Source of the DNA: Burkholderiaceae bacterium
GTDB taxonomy: Bacteria; Pseudomonadota; Gammaproteobacteria; Burkholderiales; Burkholderiaceae_F
DNA: 24,117 nt
Reading direction: 5' to 3'
Assembly (NCBI GenBank): GCA_013813185.1
Contig: JACCSD010000110.1
Location: forward strand, 1 to 24,117
Program-made: the position numbers and the translations under genes
In this document: in pieces, positions 8,622-14,720 of the stretch
How the letters are laid out: every line of letters starts with the position of its first letter
Numbering within the stretch: position 1 is the first letter of the stretch
The notes under the pieces: model-generated
What the model was told of the DNA's origin: nothing
Databases searched by the model: none
What the model saw: the letters and a program-made list of their open reading frames with translations, nothing else

Positions 8622-8975
8622 ATGGTGATCAAGACGCTAGAACAACTGCTGGCGTCGCACTGCTGCGGAGCCAACGTCGCCGCAATGAACAGCGCCGAAG
8701 TCACTGCGCAACTAGCGGCGCTTGATCAGTGGGCCTTCGATGCCGGCTCGCTTAGGAAGATCTACCGCTTCGAGAATTACTACGAGACGCTCGCGTTCGT
8801 CAACGCGGTCGCCTACGTGGTGCATCAGGAAGACCATCACCCTGACTTGCACGTCGGTTACGATCGCTGCGAAGTCCGCTACAACACGCACTCGGTCAAC
8901 GGCATTTCGGAAAACGACTTCATCTCTGCCGCCAAGGCCGACGCTGTTTACTCGCAGCGGCATAGCGCTGCGTGA
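8622..8975 (+). CDS. phhB: Pterin-4a-carbinolamine dehydratase
   Basis: The enzyme dehydrates 4a-hydroxytetrahydrobiopterin so that the pterin cofactor of aromatic amino-acid hydroxylases can be recycled; homologues can also act in other pterin routes. The 117-residue protein shows the family signature EDHHPDLHVGY (70-80), with catalytic His72 and His73, then TH (89-90), NGISENDF (93-100) and AAKAD. I kept the first ATG because the preceding HCCGANVAA stretch resembles the HCEAC-type N terminus of Pseudomonas PhhB. Met22 (8685) is an alternative start. No aromatic amino-acid hydroxylase is nearby. The stop codon overlaps the rsgA GTG start (GTGA), so translation is probably coupled. Confidence 0.92.
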   Translation: MVIKTLEQLLASHCCGANVAAMNSAEVTAQLAALDQWAFDAGSLRKIYRFENYYETLAFVNAVAYVVHQEDHHPDLHVGYDRCEVRYNTHSVNGISENDFISAAKADAVYSQRHSAA

Positions 8976-9886
8976 AACACTCGCCGCGCGCCGCCCTTGG
9001 TGATGGTGGGGTACAGGTGCGCGCGCGGGTGATTGCAACCTTCGGTCGACAATCGCTGATTGCCGATGCTGCGCACATCCGGCAGGCGACGCGGCGCGGG
9101 AGGCGCGGCGACGTCGTGGTGGGCGATTGCGTGCTGGCTACCGTTACTTCCGCGGAACAGGCCAGGATCGAATCGATCGAGCCCCGCTCGACGCTTCTTT
9201 TTCGCGCCGATCAGTATCGGATCAAGGAACTCGCCGCGAATGTCGATCAGGTTATCGTCGTCTTTGCGGCGCGTCCGGCGTTTAACCGCTGGTTTATCTG
9301 GAAGGCCTTGGTGGCGGCGTCAGCCGCCGGCATCGACGCGCTGGTGCTGCGTAACAAGACCGATCTGTCCGAGTCCGATGATGCGAGTTCATTTCTGCAG
9401 CAGATTGCGAAGTTGGGGTGGCGCACGCTGGCGCTCTCGGCCAAGGTCGACAGCGCGCGATCGCGTGAACTGCTGATGCATGAGGTCGGAGGGCGCAAGA
9501 CGTTGATGGTCGGGCAATCGGGCATGGGCAAATCGACTCTGCTCAACCTGCTCATTCCCGATGCCGGTGCTCGCACGCGCGAATACTCGGAAAGGTTAAA
9601 CGCCGGCAAGCAGACGACGACCGCGTCGCGCTGGTTCCCTTTCAACGGCGACAGCGCCCTGGTCGACACTGCAGGCTTCGAAGAGTTCGGGCTCGCGCAC
9701 TTGAGCTTCGGCGAGATCGCCGCGACTTTTCCGGAATTCAGCGCGCTGCTGGGGCACTGCCGATTTCAGGACTGCCGCCACTTGGCGGAACCCGGGTGCG
9801 CGGTCCGTGCGGCACGGGCCACCGGCGGCATCGCGCCTGAGCGCTACGAGTTTTATCGCGCGCTTGCTGAGGCATCGTCTGCATGA
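8972..9886 (+). CDS. rsgA: Small ribosomal subunit biogenesis GTPase RsgA
   Basis: RsgA is a circularly permuted GTPase that checks late 30S subunit maturation at the decoding centre. An N-terminal OB-fold (about 15-75) precedes the G domain in permuted order: G4 NKTD (128-131), G1 GQSGMGKST (181-189) and G3 DTAG (232-235). The C-terminal zinc motif has C263, C268, H270 and C276. The length of 304 residues is normal. The start is GTG at 8972, overlapping the previous stop; no other start precedes the OB-fold. The stop overlaps the next ATG (ATGA), so the three genes from the dehydratase to the DUF2007 protein form one translationally coupled unit. Confidence 0.96.
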   Translation: MKHSPRAALGDGGVQVRARVIATFGRQSLIADAAHIRQATRRGRRGDVVVGDCVLATVTSAEQARIESIEPRSTLLFRADQYRIKELAANVDQVIVVFAARPAFNRWFIWKALVAASAAGIDALVLRNKTDLSESDDASSFLQQIAKLGWRTLALSAKVDSARSRELLMHEVGGRKTLMVGQSGMGKSTLLNLLIPDAGARTREYSERLNAGKQTTTASRWFPFNGDSALVDTAGFEEFGLAHLSFGEIAATFPEFSALLGHCRFQDCRHLAEPGCAVRAARATGGIAPERYEFYRALAEASSA

Positions 9887-10194
9887 AACTCCTGGCGCGC
9901 GCGGACCACTCGTTACAAGCTGCAATTTGGGCGGACACCTTGCGCGCCGCGGGCATTCGCTGTGAGTTGCGCAATACCGCGCTCTCAGGCGCGCTCGGCG
10001 AAATCCCGTTTCTGGAATGCGCTCCGCAAGTGTGGATAGAGCGCGATGATGACGAACCTCGCGCGCGCGAGATTCTGCTTCAGCTAAGGCAGCCGATGCG
10101 CGAGCCACATTGGCAGTGCACGGAATGCAATGAGTATTCCGAGCCTCAGTTCGGCAGCTGTTGGCAATGCGGAAGCGTTCGGCCCGTGCCCTAA
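9883..10194 (+). CDS. DUF2007 / zinc-ribbon small protein
   Basis: This 103-residue, probably cytoplasmic protein has no known reaction. Residues 1-70 fit the DUF2007 (putative signal-transducing) fold, a small domain starting KLLARADHSLQAAIWADTLR. The C terminus carries a rubredoxin-like zinc ribbon with C79-x2-C82 and C93-x2-C96 in the pattern WQC-x2-C ... CWQCG. It is coupled to rsgA by a 4-base ATGA overlap, which suggests a shared role around ribosome assembly or simply shared expression. Its TAA interlocks with the stop of the opposing CobD/CbiB-like gene in CTAA. Confidence 0.85.
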   Translation: MKLLARADHSLQAAIWADTLRAAGIRCELRNTALSGALGEIPFLECAPQVWIERDDDEPRAREILLQLRQPMREPHWQCTECNEYSEPQFGSCWQCGSVRPVP

Positions 10195-11156
10195 GCGAAT
10201 ACGCTTGCGAGGGTCAGCAGCAACAACAGGACCAACCAGAGCAGCAACGTCCGCCACACCAATCCCACCACGGCCCGCAGCGCCGGCGCCCGGGGCTCGG
10301 CCAAACCCGCTCCTTCATTGCCCACCTCGTCAAAGTAACTCGCACTCTCGATAGCCGGCATCAGCCGAAGATTGAGAGCGCCGCTGGCTGCCGCGAGAAT
10401 CAGCGTCCGCGAATCAGGCGCCGGCATGCCGTCGACGGGTTGTTGCCGCGACACCTGGCGCCAGCAATAGATCGCACCTTCGAAGTCGCCGACGACCGCG
10501 AAGCCCAGGGCGGTCAAGCGCGCGGGCGCCCAGTCGATCCACGCAAACGCCCGCCGTGCGAAATCGCCGAACCGATCGGGCGGTGAGGCGGTCACCGCTG
10601 GCCGGTTCCACGCGCGCGCCACGTGCTCGGCGAGCCGATAAATGACTGCGCCGACCGGGCCGGGCAGCACGACGAACCAGAAGAACACGCCAAAGACGTG
10701 GCGCTGAGAAAGCAGCAGGCCGTGCTCGATCGCCTGCCGTACCACTTCATCCTGATCGAGATCTGCGGCGGTGTAACTCGGGTCGCTCTGCTGCTTCCAC
10801 GCAGTCAGTTCGCGCCGCGCCGCACTCAAGTCGCCGTTGGCAAGCGCAATCTGAATCTCGGTGCCCCGATGACTGAACTGCCGAAAGCCGAGCGCGAAAA
10901 ACAGCACGCTGACATTGATGACGAGGCCAAGCAGCCAGTGGATGGATATCGCAATCGAATAGACCGCACCGACGATCAACGCGAGCCCGACCACGACCAA
11001 TAACCACGCGTACACGCCGTGTTGCCATCGGCCCGCGTTCAGATTTCGTTCCGCCCATGCCGAAATCTGCCGCACGCCGCCGTAAACCGGATTGGCGGCC
11101 GGCAACGGGCGTACTTGCTCGAGCAGCAACGTGATAACGAGCGACAACCAAGACAT
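10191..11156 (-). CDS. CobD/CbiB-like (AmpE-like) membrane protein
   Basis: This 321-residue inner-membrane protein resembles the CbiB/CobD adenosylcobinamide-phosphate synthase fold. Hydrophobic helices lie at about 48-70, 72-92, 153-170 and 298-320. The central stretch RHVFGVFFWFVVLPGPVGAVIYRL (about 152-175) corresponds to the CbiB region around LFW...G.PGA..Y. No other cobalamin genes are in the window, and the CbiB motif ending in N.LD is replaced here by LAEHVA, so a true B12 role is doubtful. It follows nudL by 50 bases on the same strand, with a GC-rich hairpin between. I recall the same pairing in other betaproteobacteria. The ribosome site is weak. Confidence 0.75.
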   Translation of the reverse strand: MSWLSLVITLLLEQVRPLPAANPVYGGVRQISAWAERNLNAGRWQHGVYAWLLVVVGLALIVGAVYSIAISIHWLLGLVINVSVLFFALGFRQFSHRGTEIQIALANGDLSAARRELTAWKQQSDPSYTAADLDQDEVVRQAIEHGLLLSQRHVFGVFFWFVVLPGPVGAVIYRLAEHVARAWNRPAVTASPPDRFGDFARRAFAWIDWAPARLTALGFAVVGDFEGAIYCWRQVSRQQPVDGMPAPDSRTLILAAASGALNLRLMPAIESASYFDEVGNEGAGLAEPRAPALRAVVGLVWRTLLLWLVLLLLLTLASVFA

Positions 11157-11168
11157 AGGTTCAGGGAA

Positions 11169-11188
11169 GCCGGTGCCGGCGCACCGGC
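11169..11188 (-). other. Intercistronic hairpin between nudL and the CobD/CbiB-like gene
   Basis: A perfect 7-bp stem, GCCGGTG (11169-11175) with CACCGGC (11182-11188) and a 6-base loop, lies 18 bases after the nudL stop and 12 bases before the next start. There is no T tract after it, so it is more likely an mRNA-stability or partial-attenuation element than an intrinsic terminator. Confidence 0.6.
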
Positions 11189-11206
11189 GACAGATTCTGA
11201 TTTATC

Positions 11207-11968
11207 TTAACCGCCACGATCTGCGCGCAGGAATTGATACAGGTTGCGCAGAATCGCTGCCGTCGCACCCCAGATGAAGTAGCGGCGGCCAGCGGCGGCG
11301 CGATCCGGCGTCGCGTACGGCATCGCGTAAAACGTGCGGCTGTCGCTCACCGCTTCGCCCATCTGAAAAATGCGGCGCTCGTGATTGATCGGATCCATCA
11401 AGAATGCGAGCGGCACTTCGAATACTTCGGAAACTTCGAATTCGTCGAGCACCGGGGAAAACATACGCTCGATCAGTCCGATGACGGCAGTCACCTTGTA
11501 GCCGGTGGCCGTCAGGTATTCAGGCAGGGTTCCGATTACATCGACGTCCGCAGGAGGCAGCCCGATTTCTTCGTGTGCCTCGCGCAGTGCTGTTGCAATC
11601 GCATCGGCGTCGTCCTTCTCGACGCGCCCGCCGGGCAAGCTGATCTGCCCCGCATGATCGTGCAGATGTGCAGTGCGCTCAGTGAGCAGCACGTACACGC
11701 CCGCTTCGCGAACCATCAGCGGAATCAGCACGGACGCGATGCGCGGCGGCCGATCCGGATCGAACAGACGCATATCGGCGCGCAACTCGGGCTGCCAGGC
11801 GGGCGGGCTGGCGAAGCGCTGCCTGATAGCGGAAACGCGCAGCTCGGCGGCGGCAACCGCTTCCCCGCGCGCCTCGGCCGCAGCAAACGCGGGGTCGTGC
11901 GGAATCGACTCAGGCTCGAAGATCGGCCTGACGGTCAGAGGGTCGACGTTGTTATCGGACGAGCTCAT
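11207..11968 (-). CDS. nudL: CoA pyrophosphatase of the NUDIX superfamily
   Basis: NudL-type enzymes hydrolyse coenzyme A and its derivatives to phosphopantetheine compounds and 3',5'-ADP. The 253-residue protein shows the UPF0035 signature LLTERTAHLHDHAGQISLPGG (94-114) immediately before the NUDIX box, whose core is REAHEEIGL (129-137). This combination is diagnostic for the CoA pyrophosphatase subfamily. The first 60 residues are an Ala/Glu-rich lead. The ATG lies only 8 bases after the T tract of the ribosomal-operon terminator and has no Shine-Dalgarno site. No closer alternative start was found, so expression probably depends on read-through or a promoter inside rplS. Confidence 0.92.
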   Translation of the reverse strand: MSSSDNNVDPLTVRPIFEPESIPHDPAFAAAEARGEAVAAAELRVSAIRQRFASPPAWQPELRADMRLFDPDRPPRIASVLIPLMVREAGVYVLLTERTAHLHDHAGQISLPGGRVEKDDADAIATALREAHEEIGLPPADVDVIGTLPEYLTATGYKVTAVIGLIERMFSPVLDEFEVSEVFEVPLAFLMDPINHERRIFQMGEAVSDSRTFYAMPYATPDRAAAGRRYFIWGATAAILRNLYQFLRADRGG

Positions 11969-11975
11969 CGCGGCG

Positions 11976-12000
11976 AAAAAAAAGCCGCCGAGCGGGCGGC
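11976..12000 (-). terminator. Intrinsic terminator of the rpsP-rimM-trmD-rplS operon
   Basis: On the minus strand a perfect 6-bp GC stem, GCCGCC with GGCGGC and a 5-base loop, is followed directly by eight T residues. It begins 22 bases after the rplS stop codon. This is the clearest Rho-independent terminator in the window, and it runs almost into the nudL start codon. Confidence 0.92.
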
Positions 12001-12021
12001 CCCAAGTAATGAAGCGCGAAC

Positions 12022-12498
12022 TTACTCGGCCTTGGCTCGGGAGACTTTGTCGGCGGCGGCCGCATCCGCGGCCGTCTTGTCCGCTGCCGTCTTGTCCGCT
12101 GCCGTCTTATCCGCTGCCGTCTTATCCGCCGCGCTTCGATGCTGCAGTTTTTCGCGGATGCGCGCCGATTTGCCCGAACGGTCTCGCAGGTAGTACAGCT
12201 TTGCGCGCCGCACATCGCCGCGGCGCTTGACCTCGATCGATGCGATCGTCGGCGAGTACAGCTGAAACGTGCGCTCTACGCCTTCGCCGCTCGATACCTT
12301 GCGCACGACAAACGAAGAATTCAGGCCGCGATTGCGGCGCCCGATAACGACGCCTTCGTACGCCTGCACGCGCTTGCGCGTGCCTTCGACGACGTTGACG
12401 TTGACCACCACGGTGTCGCCCGGCGCGAAAACGGGTATTTCCCGGTTGGCGCTGACACGCGTCAACTCTTCCTGCTCCAACTGCTCGATCACGTTCAC
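12022..12498 (-). CDS. rplS: 50S ribosomal protein L19 with a repeat-encoded C-terminal tail
   Basis: L19 sits at the 30S-50S interface. Residues 1-118 match the normal protein: FAPGDTVVVNVNVVEG, the RGLNSSFVVRK stretch, RTFQLYSPTI, RRGDVRRAKLYYLR and SGKSARI. A tail of about 40 residues (119-158) is extra. It consists of about four AADKT units followed by AADAAAADK and a basic end. It is encoded by a 15-base minisatellite. The start is GTG at 12498 with GGGAG seven bases upstream; the MNVIEQLEQEEL opening fits L19. It is the last gene of the rpsP-rimM-trmD-rplS operon and is followed by a strong terminator. The tail is probably flexible; its function is unknown. Confidence 0.95.
   Translation of the reverse strand: MNVIEQLEQEELTRVSANREIPVFAPGDTVVVNVNVVEGTRKRVQAYEGVVIGRRNRGLNSSFVVRKVSSGEGVERTFQLYSPTIASIEVKRRGDVRRAKLYYLRDRSGKSARIREKLQHRSAADKTAADKTAADKTAADKTAADAAAADKVSRAKAE
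12071..12130. repeat. 15-bp tandem repeat, four units, inside rplS
   Basis: Four units of GCCGTCTTGTCCGCT (plus strand) lie at 12071-12085, 12086-12100, 12101-12115 and 12116-12130. Units 1 and 2 are identical; units 3 and 4 carry A instead of G at position 9, and unit 4 also ends in C. A degenerate GC-rich half-unit precedes at about 12051-12070. The unit length is a multiple of three, so copy-number change keeps the reading frame. Confidence 0.95.
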
Positions 12499-12565
12499 TT
12501 TAATCTCCCGAATCCATCGTACCGTGAGTGATTGATTTTGTTCTCACGCCAGAGGATGGCTGACT

Positions 12566-13345
12566 TCAATGGGCCGCCTGATTTGCGGCGGCAGTTTCTA
12601 CTGCAATGCGTAATTGTCCCTCATCCATAGCGCTCAACTGGCCCGCGGCCCGAGCGCGCTCGATCAAATCCGGCCGTTGCCGCGCTGTCAGAGTCAGCGC
12701 CTCACGGCGGCGCCACTCGGCAATCTGCAGATGGTGCCCGGACAAAAGCACCTGCGGGACCGCCATCCCGCGCCAGGTCTCGGGCCGCGTGTAATGCTTG
12801 GCGTCGAGCAGCCCTGCGGCAAATGACTCGTCCGCGGCTGACGCATCCTTGAGCGCGCCCGGAAGTTGCCTGACCACGGCATCGATCAGGGCCATCGCCG
12901 CAAGCTCACCGCCCGACAACACAAAATCGCCGACCGAAACAACCTCGTCGACGCAGACATCGATGAATCGCTGATCGATTCCTTCGTAGCGGCCGCAGAC
13001 GAGTGCCAGCGATTCGCCCGCCCGCGCCAAGTGGCGCACGCGCACATCGTCGAGCCGAACCCCGTTGGGTGCGAGCGCGATCACCCTGGTGCCACCTCCG
13101 TTTTTTTTCACCGCCGCAAGCGCATCGGCCAACGGCTGAGCCATCATCACCATACCCGGCCCGCCGCCGAACGGGCGGTCATCGATCGTTCGGTGCGCGT
13201 CATCGACAAAGTCGCGCGGGTTCCACGTGCGAAGAGACCAGCGTTCTTCCCGATGCGCGCGCTGCGTAATCCCGTGCTCGACGACGGCCGCAAACATGGC
13301 CGGAAACAGCGTGATGGCGTCGAACCGCATCATTGAAACGCTCAT
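12566..13345 (-). CDS. trmD: tRNA (guanine37-N1)-methyltransferase
   Basis: TrmD methylates G37 next to the anticodon of tRNAs reading CNN codons, preventing +1 frameshifting. The 259-residue protein shows the SPOUT trefoil-knot motifs: RPFGGGPGMVMM (57-68), LVCGRYEGIDQR (115-126) and VGDFVLSGGELAA (138-150), plus HYTRPETWRGMAVPQVLLSGHH (184-205). MMRFDAITLFPAMF at residues 5-18 is the usual N terminus, so Met5 or Met6 (13333 or 13330) may be the real start. It lies 10 bases after rimM and 67 bases before rplS. An 8-base A tract followed by GGAGGT in the mRNA (13093-13108) is the only oddity. Confidence 0.97.
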   Translation of the reverse strand: MSVSMMRFDAITLFPAMFAAVVEHGITQRAHREERWSLRTWNPRDFVDDAHRTIDDRPFGGGPGMVMMAQPLADALAAVKKNGGGTRVIALAPNGVRLDDVRVRHLARAGESLALVCGRYEGIDQRFIDVCVDEVVSVGDFVLSGGELAAMALIDAVVRQLPGALKDASAADESFAAGLLDAKHYTRPETWRGMAVPQVLLSGHHLQIAEWRRREALTLTARQRPDLIERARAAGQLSAMDEGQLRIAVETAAANQAAH

Positions 13346-13355
13346 GAGCCCATTG

Positions 13356-13889
13356 CTACCAGTTGCTTTCCCAATCGACCCTGATCAAGCGACTTTCGGG
13401 CTCGATCGCCTCGACATACCGATCGACCAGAGGAATCAGCAGCGCCTCCCGCGGGTCGCCGTCACTGACTTCAAGCCACTGTGCAGCAGCGGTGCTTCTA
13501 CTTTCGACATCACCGCTGCGGATGCCGCAGATCGTGCCGAGCTCGAGTCCTTGTCGATTGATCACGCGGTAGCCGACCATATCGCTCAAATAATGCTCAT
13601 CCTCATCGAGCGCCGGAAAATCGCTGCGCGCTACCGCAATCGTCGCACCCTTAAGGGCATCTGCGGCCTCCTTGCTTTCACACCCCGCCCACTTTGCCAA
13701 GATCGACTCGGTGTGCCGTTTAACGTCCTCGACCGTCAACGCCAGCGGTTCCGCGCCGCCCAGCAGCCACCAGCGACGCACGTTTTCGAGCACAACGCCT
13801 TCAGCGGCGAAAGGCGCAATCCGAACCCAACCCTTTAATCCGTAGGCGCCGCGCACGGCGCCGAGTTCGATCAAATCGCGCGGCGCCAC
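13356..13889 (-). CDS. rimM: Ribosome maturation factor RimM
   Basis: RimM binds S19 and helps 30S head maturation. The 177-residue protein has an N-terminal RimM barrel (LIELGAVRGAYGLKGWVRI, 6-24) and a C-terminal PRC barrel (DMVGYRVINRQGLELGTI from 103, LIPLVDRYVEAIE at 151-163, and the terminal VDWE). The start is GTG, overlapping the rpsP TAG by one base (TAGTG), so translation is coupled. The length is normal for the family. Confidence 0.96.
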   Translation of the reverse strand: MAPRDLIELGAVRGAYGLKGWVRIAPFAAEGVVLENVRRWWLLGGAEPLALTVEDVKRHTESILAKWAGCESKEAADALKGATIAVARSDFPALDEDEHYLSDMVGYRVINRQGLELGTICGIRSGDVESRSTAAAQWLEVSDGDPREALLIPLVDRYVEAIEPESRLIRVDWESNW

Positions 13890-14173
13890 TATGCAGCGGC
13901 GACCTGCTCCTGGGCCGGTGCCACAGCCTCGGTCGACGGATTGGACTTGACCAACCGCGCTACCGTGGGCGACATCCGGGCGCCGACGCCTGTCCAGTAA
14001 TTCAACCGATCTGCGGCAATGCGAAACTTGGGCTCGGCTCCCGCGGCAACGGGGTTATAAAAGCCGACGCGCTCAATGAAGCGGCCGTCGCGAGGATTAC
14101 GAGAATCGGTGGCTACGATATTAAAAAACGGACGCTTTTTGGCGCCGCCGCGCGCAAGTCGAATAACGACCAT
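13889..14173 (-). CDS. rpsP: 30S ribosomal protein S16
   Basis: S16 is a primary assembly protein of the 30S subunit. The 94-residue product begins MVVIRLARGGAKKRPFFNIV, the standard S16 N terminus, and contains RDGRFIERVGFYNP. The frame stays open 32 codons further upstream, but the ATG at 14173 has an AAGGAA ribosome site with ideal spacing and matches the family start, so the longer version is rejected. It is the first gene of the rpsP-rimM-trmD-rplS operon. A promoter and leader hairpin are visible upstream. Confidence 0.97.
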   Translation of the reverse strand: MVVIRLARGGAKKRPFFNIVATDSRNPRDGRFIERVGFYNPVAAGAEPKFRIAADRLNYWTGVGARMSPTVARLVKSNPSTEAVAPAQEQVAAA

Positions 14174-14203
14174 ATGAATTCCTTGGGTTTGCCGGCGGCG
14201 TCG

Positions 14204-14220
14204 CGCTTCTTCCGGAAGCG
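14204..14220 (-). other. Leader hairpin upstream of rpsP
   Basis: A 6-bp stem, CGCTTC with GAAGCG and a 5-base loop, lies 30 bases before the rpsP start, inside the predicted 5' untranslated region. There is no T tract after it. It may be a stability or autoregulatory element. Confidence 0.5.
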
Positions 14221-14239
14221 GTGCCGCACAAAGCCCGTG

Positions 14240-14269
14240 ATTGTATCCGCGCTTGCCACCCCGCAGCAA
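14240..14269 (-). promoter_or_regulatory. Sigma-70-type promoter of the rpsP operon
   Basis: On the minus strand, TTGCTG (14269-14264) and TACAAT (14245-14240) are spaced by 18 bases. The -10 box matches consensus at five of six positions. The predicted transcript start near 14233 gives a leader of about 60 bases containing one hairpin. Confidence 0.6.
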
Positions 14270-14309
14270 GCCGGCCAGAGGCGCTCGGTGATCGCCGTGA
14301 GGTCAGGGA

Positions 14310-14720
14310 ATGAGCCATTTTCGGCATAAAGCGTTAGCGGCTTTGCTCGCATCAGTGACGGGCGCGCTGGGCGTGCATCGAATTTACCTGGGACTGCGAC
14401 TGTGGTGGCTGCCGTTGGCAGTGACGCTGATCGCGCTGCCGCTGATCATCGGCGTCGAACGGTGGTATCAGACCCCGCCATTTTTCGTCCTGATGGTGCC
14501 GGTCATCGCCGGCTTCCTGCACGCGCTGGTGATCGCGCTGATGCCTGACGAGCGCTTCGACGCGCGCTTCAACCCTGCGCAGACCAGACGCAATCGCAGC
14601 GGCTGGGATGCGGTGTTGGTGGCAGTCGCTACGCTGTTTGTCGGGGCCGTCGTGCTGATGACGACGATCGCGCTGCTGACTCAGACCTACTTCGAGTACG
14701 CGCTGAGGGCGCCGTCCTAG
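14310..14720 (+). CDS. TM2-domain-type small membrane protein
   Basis: This 136-residue protein has an N-terminal helix pair with the TM2-like motif TGALGVHRIYLG (17-28; the family pattern is G..G.HRFYLG), then hydrophobic stretches at about 31-48, 58-77 and 100-124. The function of TM2 proteins in bacteria is not established. A GAGGT ribosome site lies six bases before the ATG. It diverges from rpsP across 136 bases and ends tail-to-tail with the radical SAM gene, the two TAG stops sharing CTAG. Confidence 0.75.
   Translation: MSHFRHKALAALLASVTGALGVHRIYLGLRLWWLPLAVTLIALPLIIGVERWYQTPPFFVLMVPVIAGFLHALVIALMPDERFDARFNPAQTRRNRSGWDAVLVAVATLFVGAVVLMTTIALLTQTYFEYALRAPS

Noticed and set aside
10191..11156. 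Assignment as a genuine cobalamin biosynthesis gene (cobD/cbiB)
   Set aside because: There is no cobalamin gene nearby and part of the CbiB motif is altered, so only the family name is used.
12071..12130. 15-bp tandem repeats as a CRISPR array
   Set aside because: Units are contiguous without spacers and encode part of L19; they form a coding minisatellite.
14174..14269. N-terminal extension of S16 by 32 codons
   Set aside because: The ATG at 14173 has an ideal ribosome site and matches the standard S16 start; the extension overlaps the promoter and leader.
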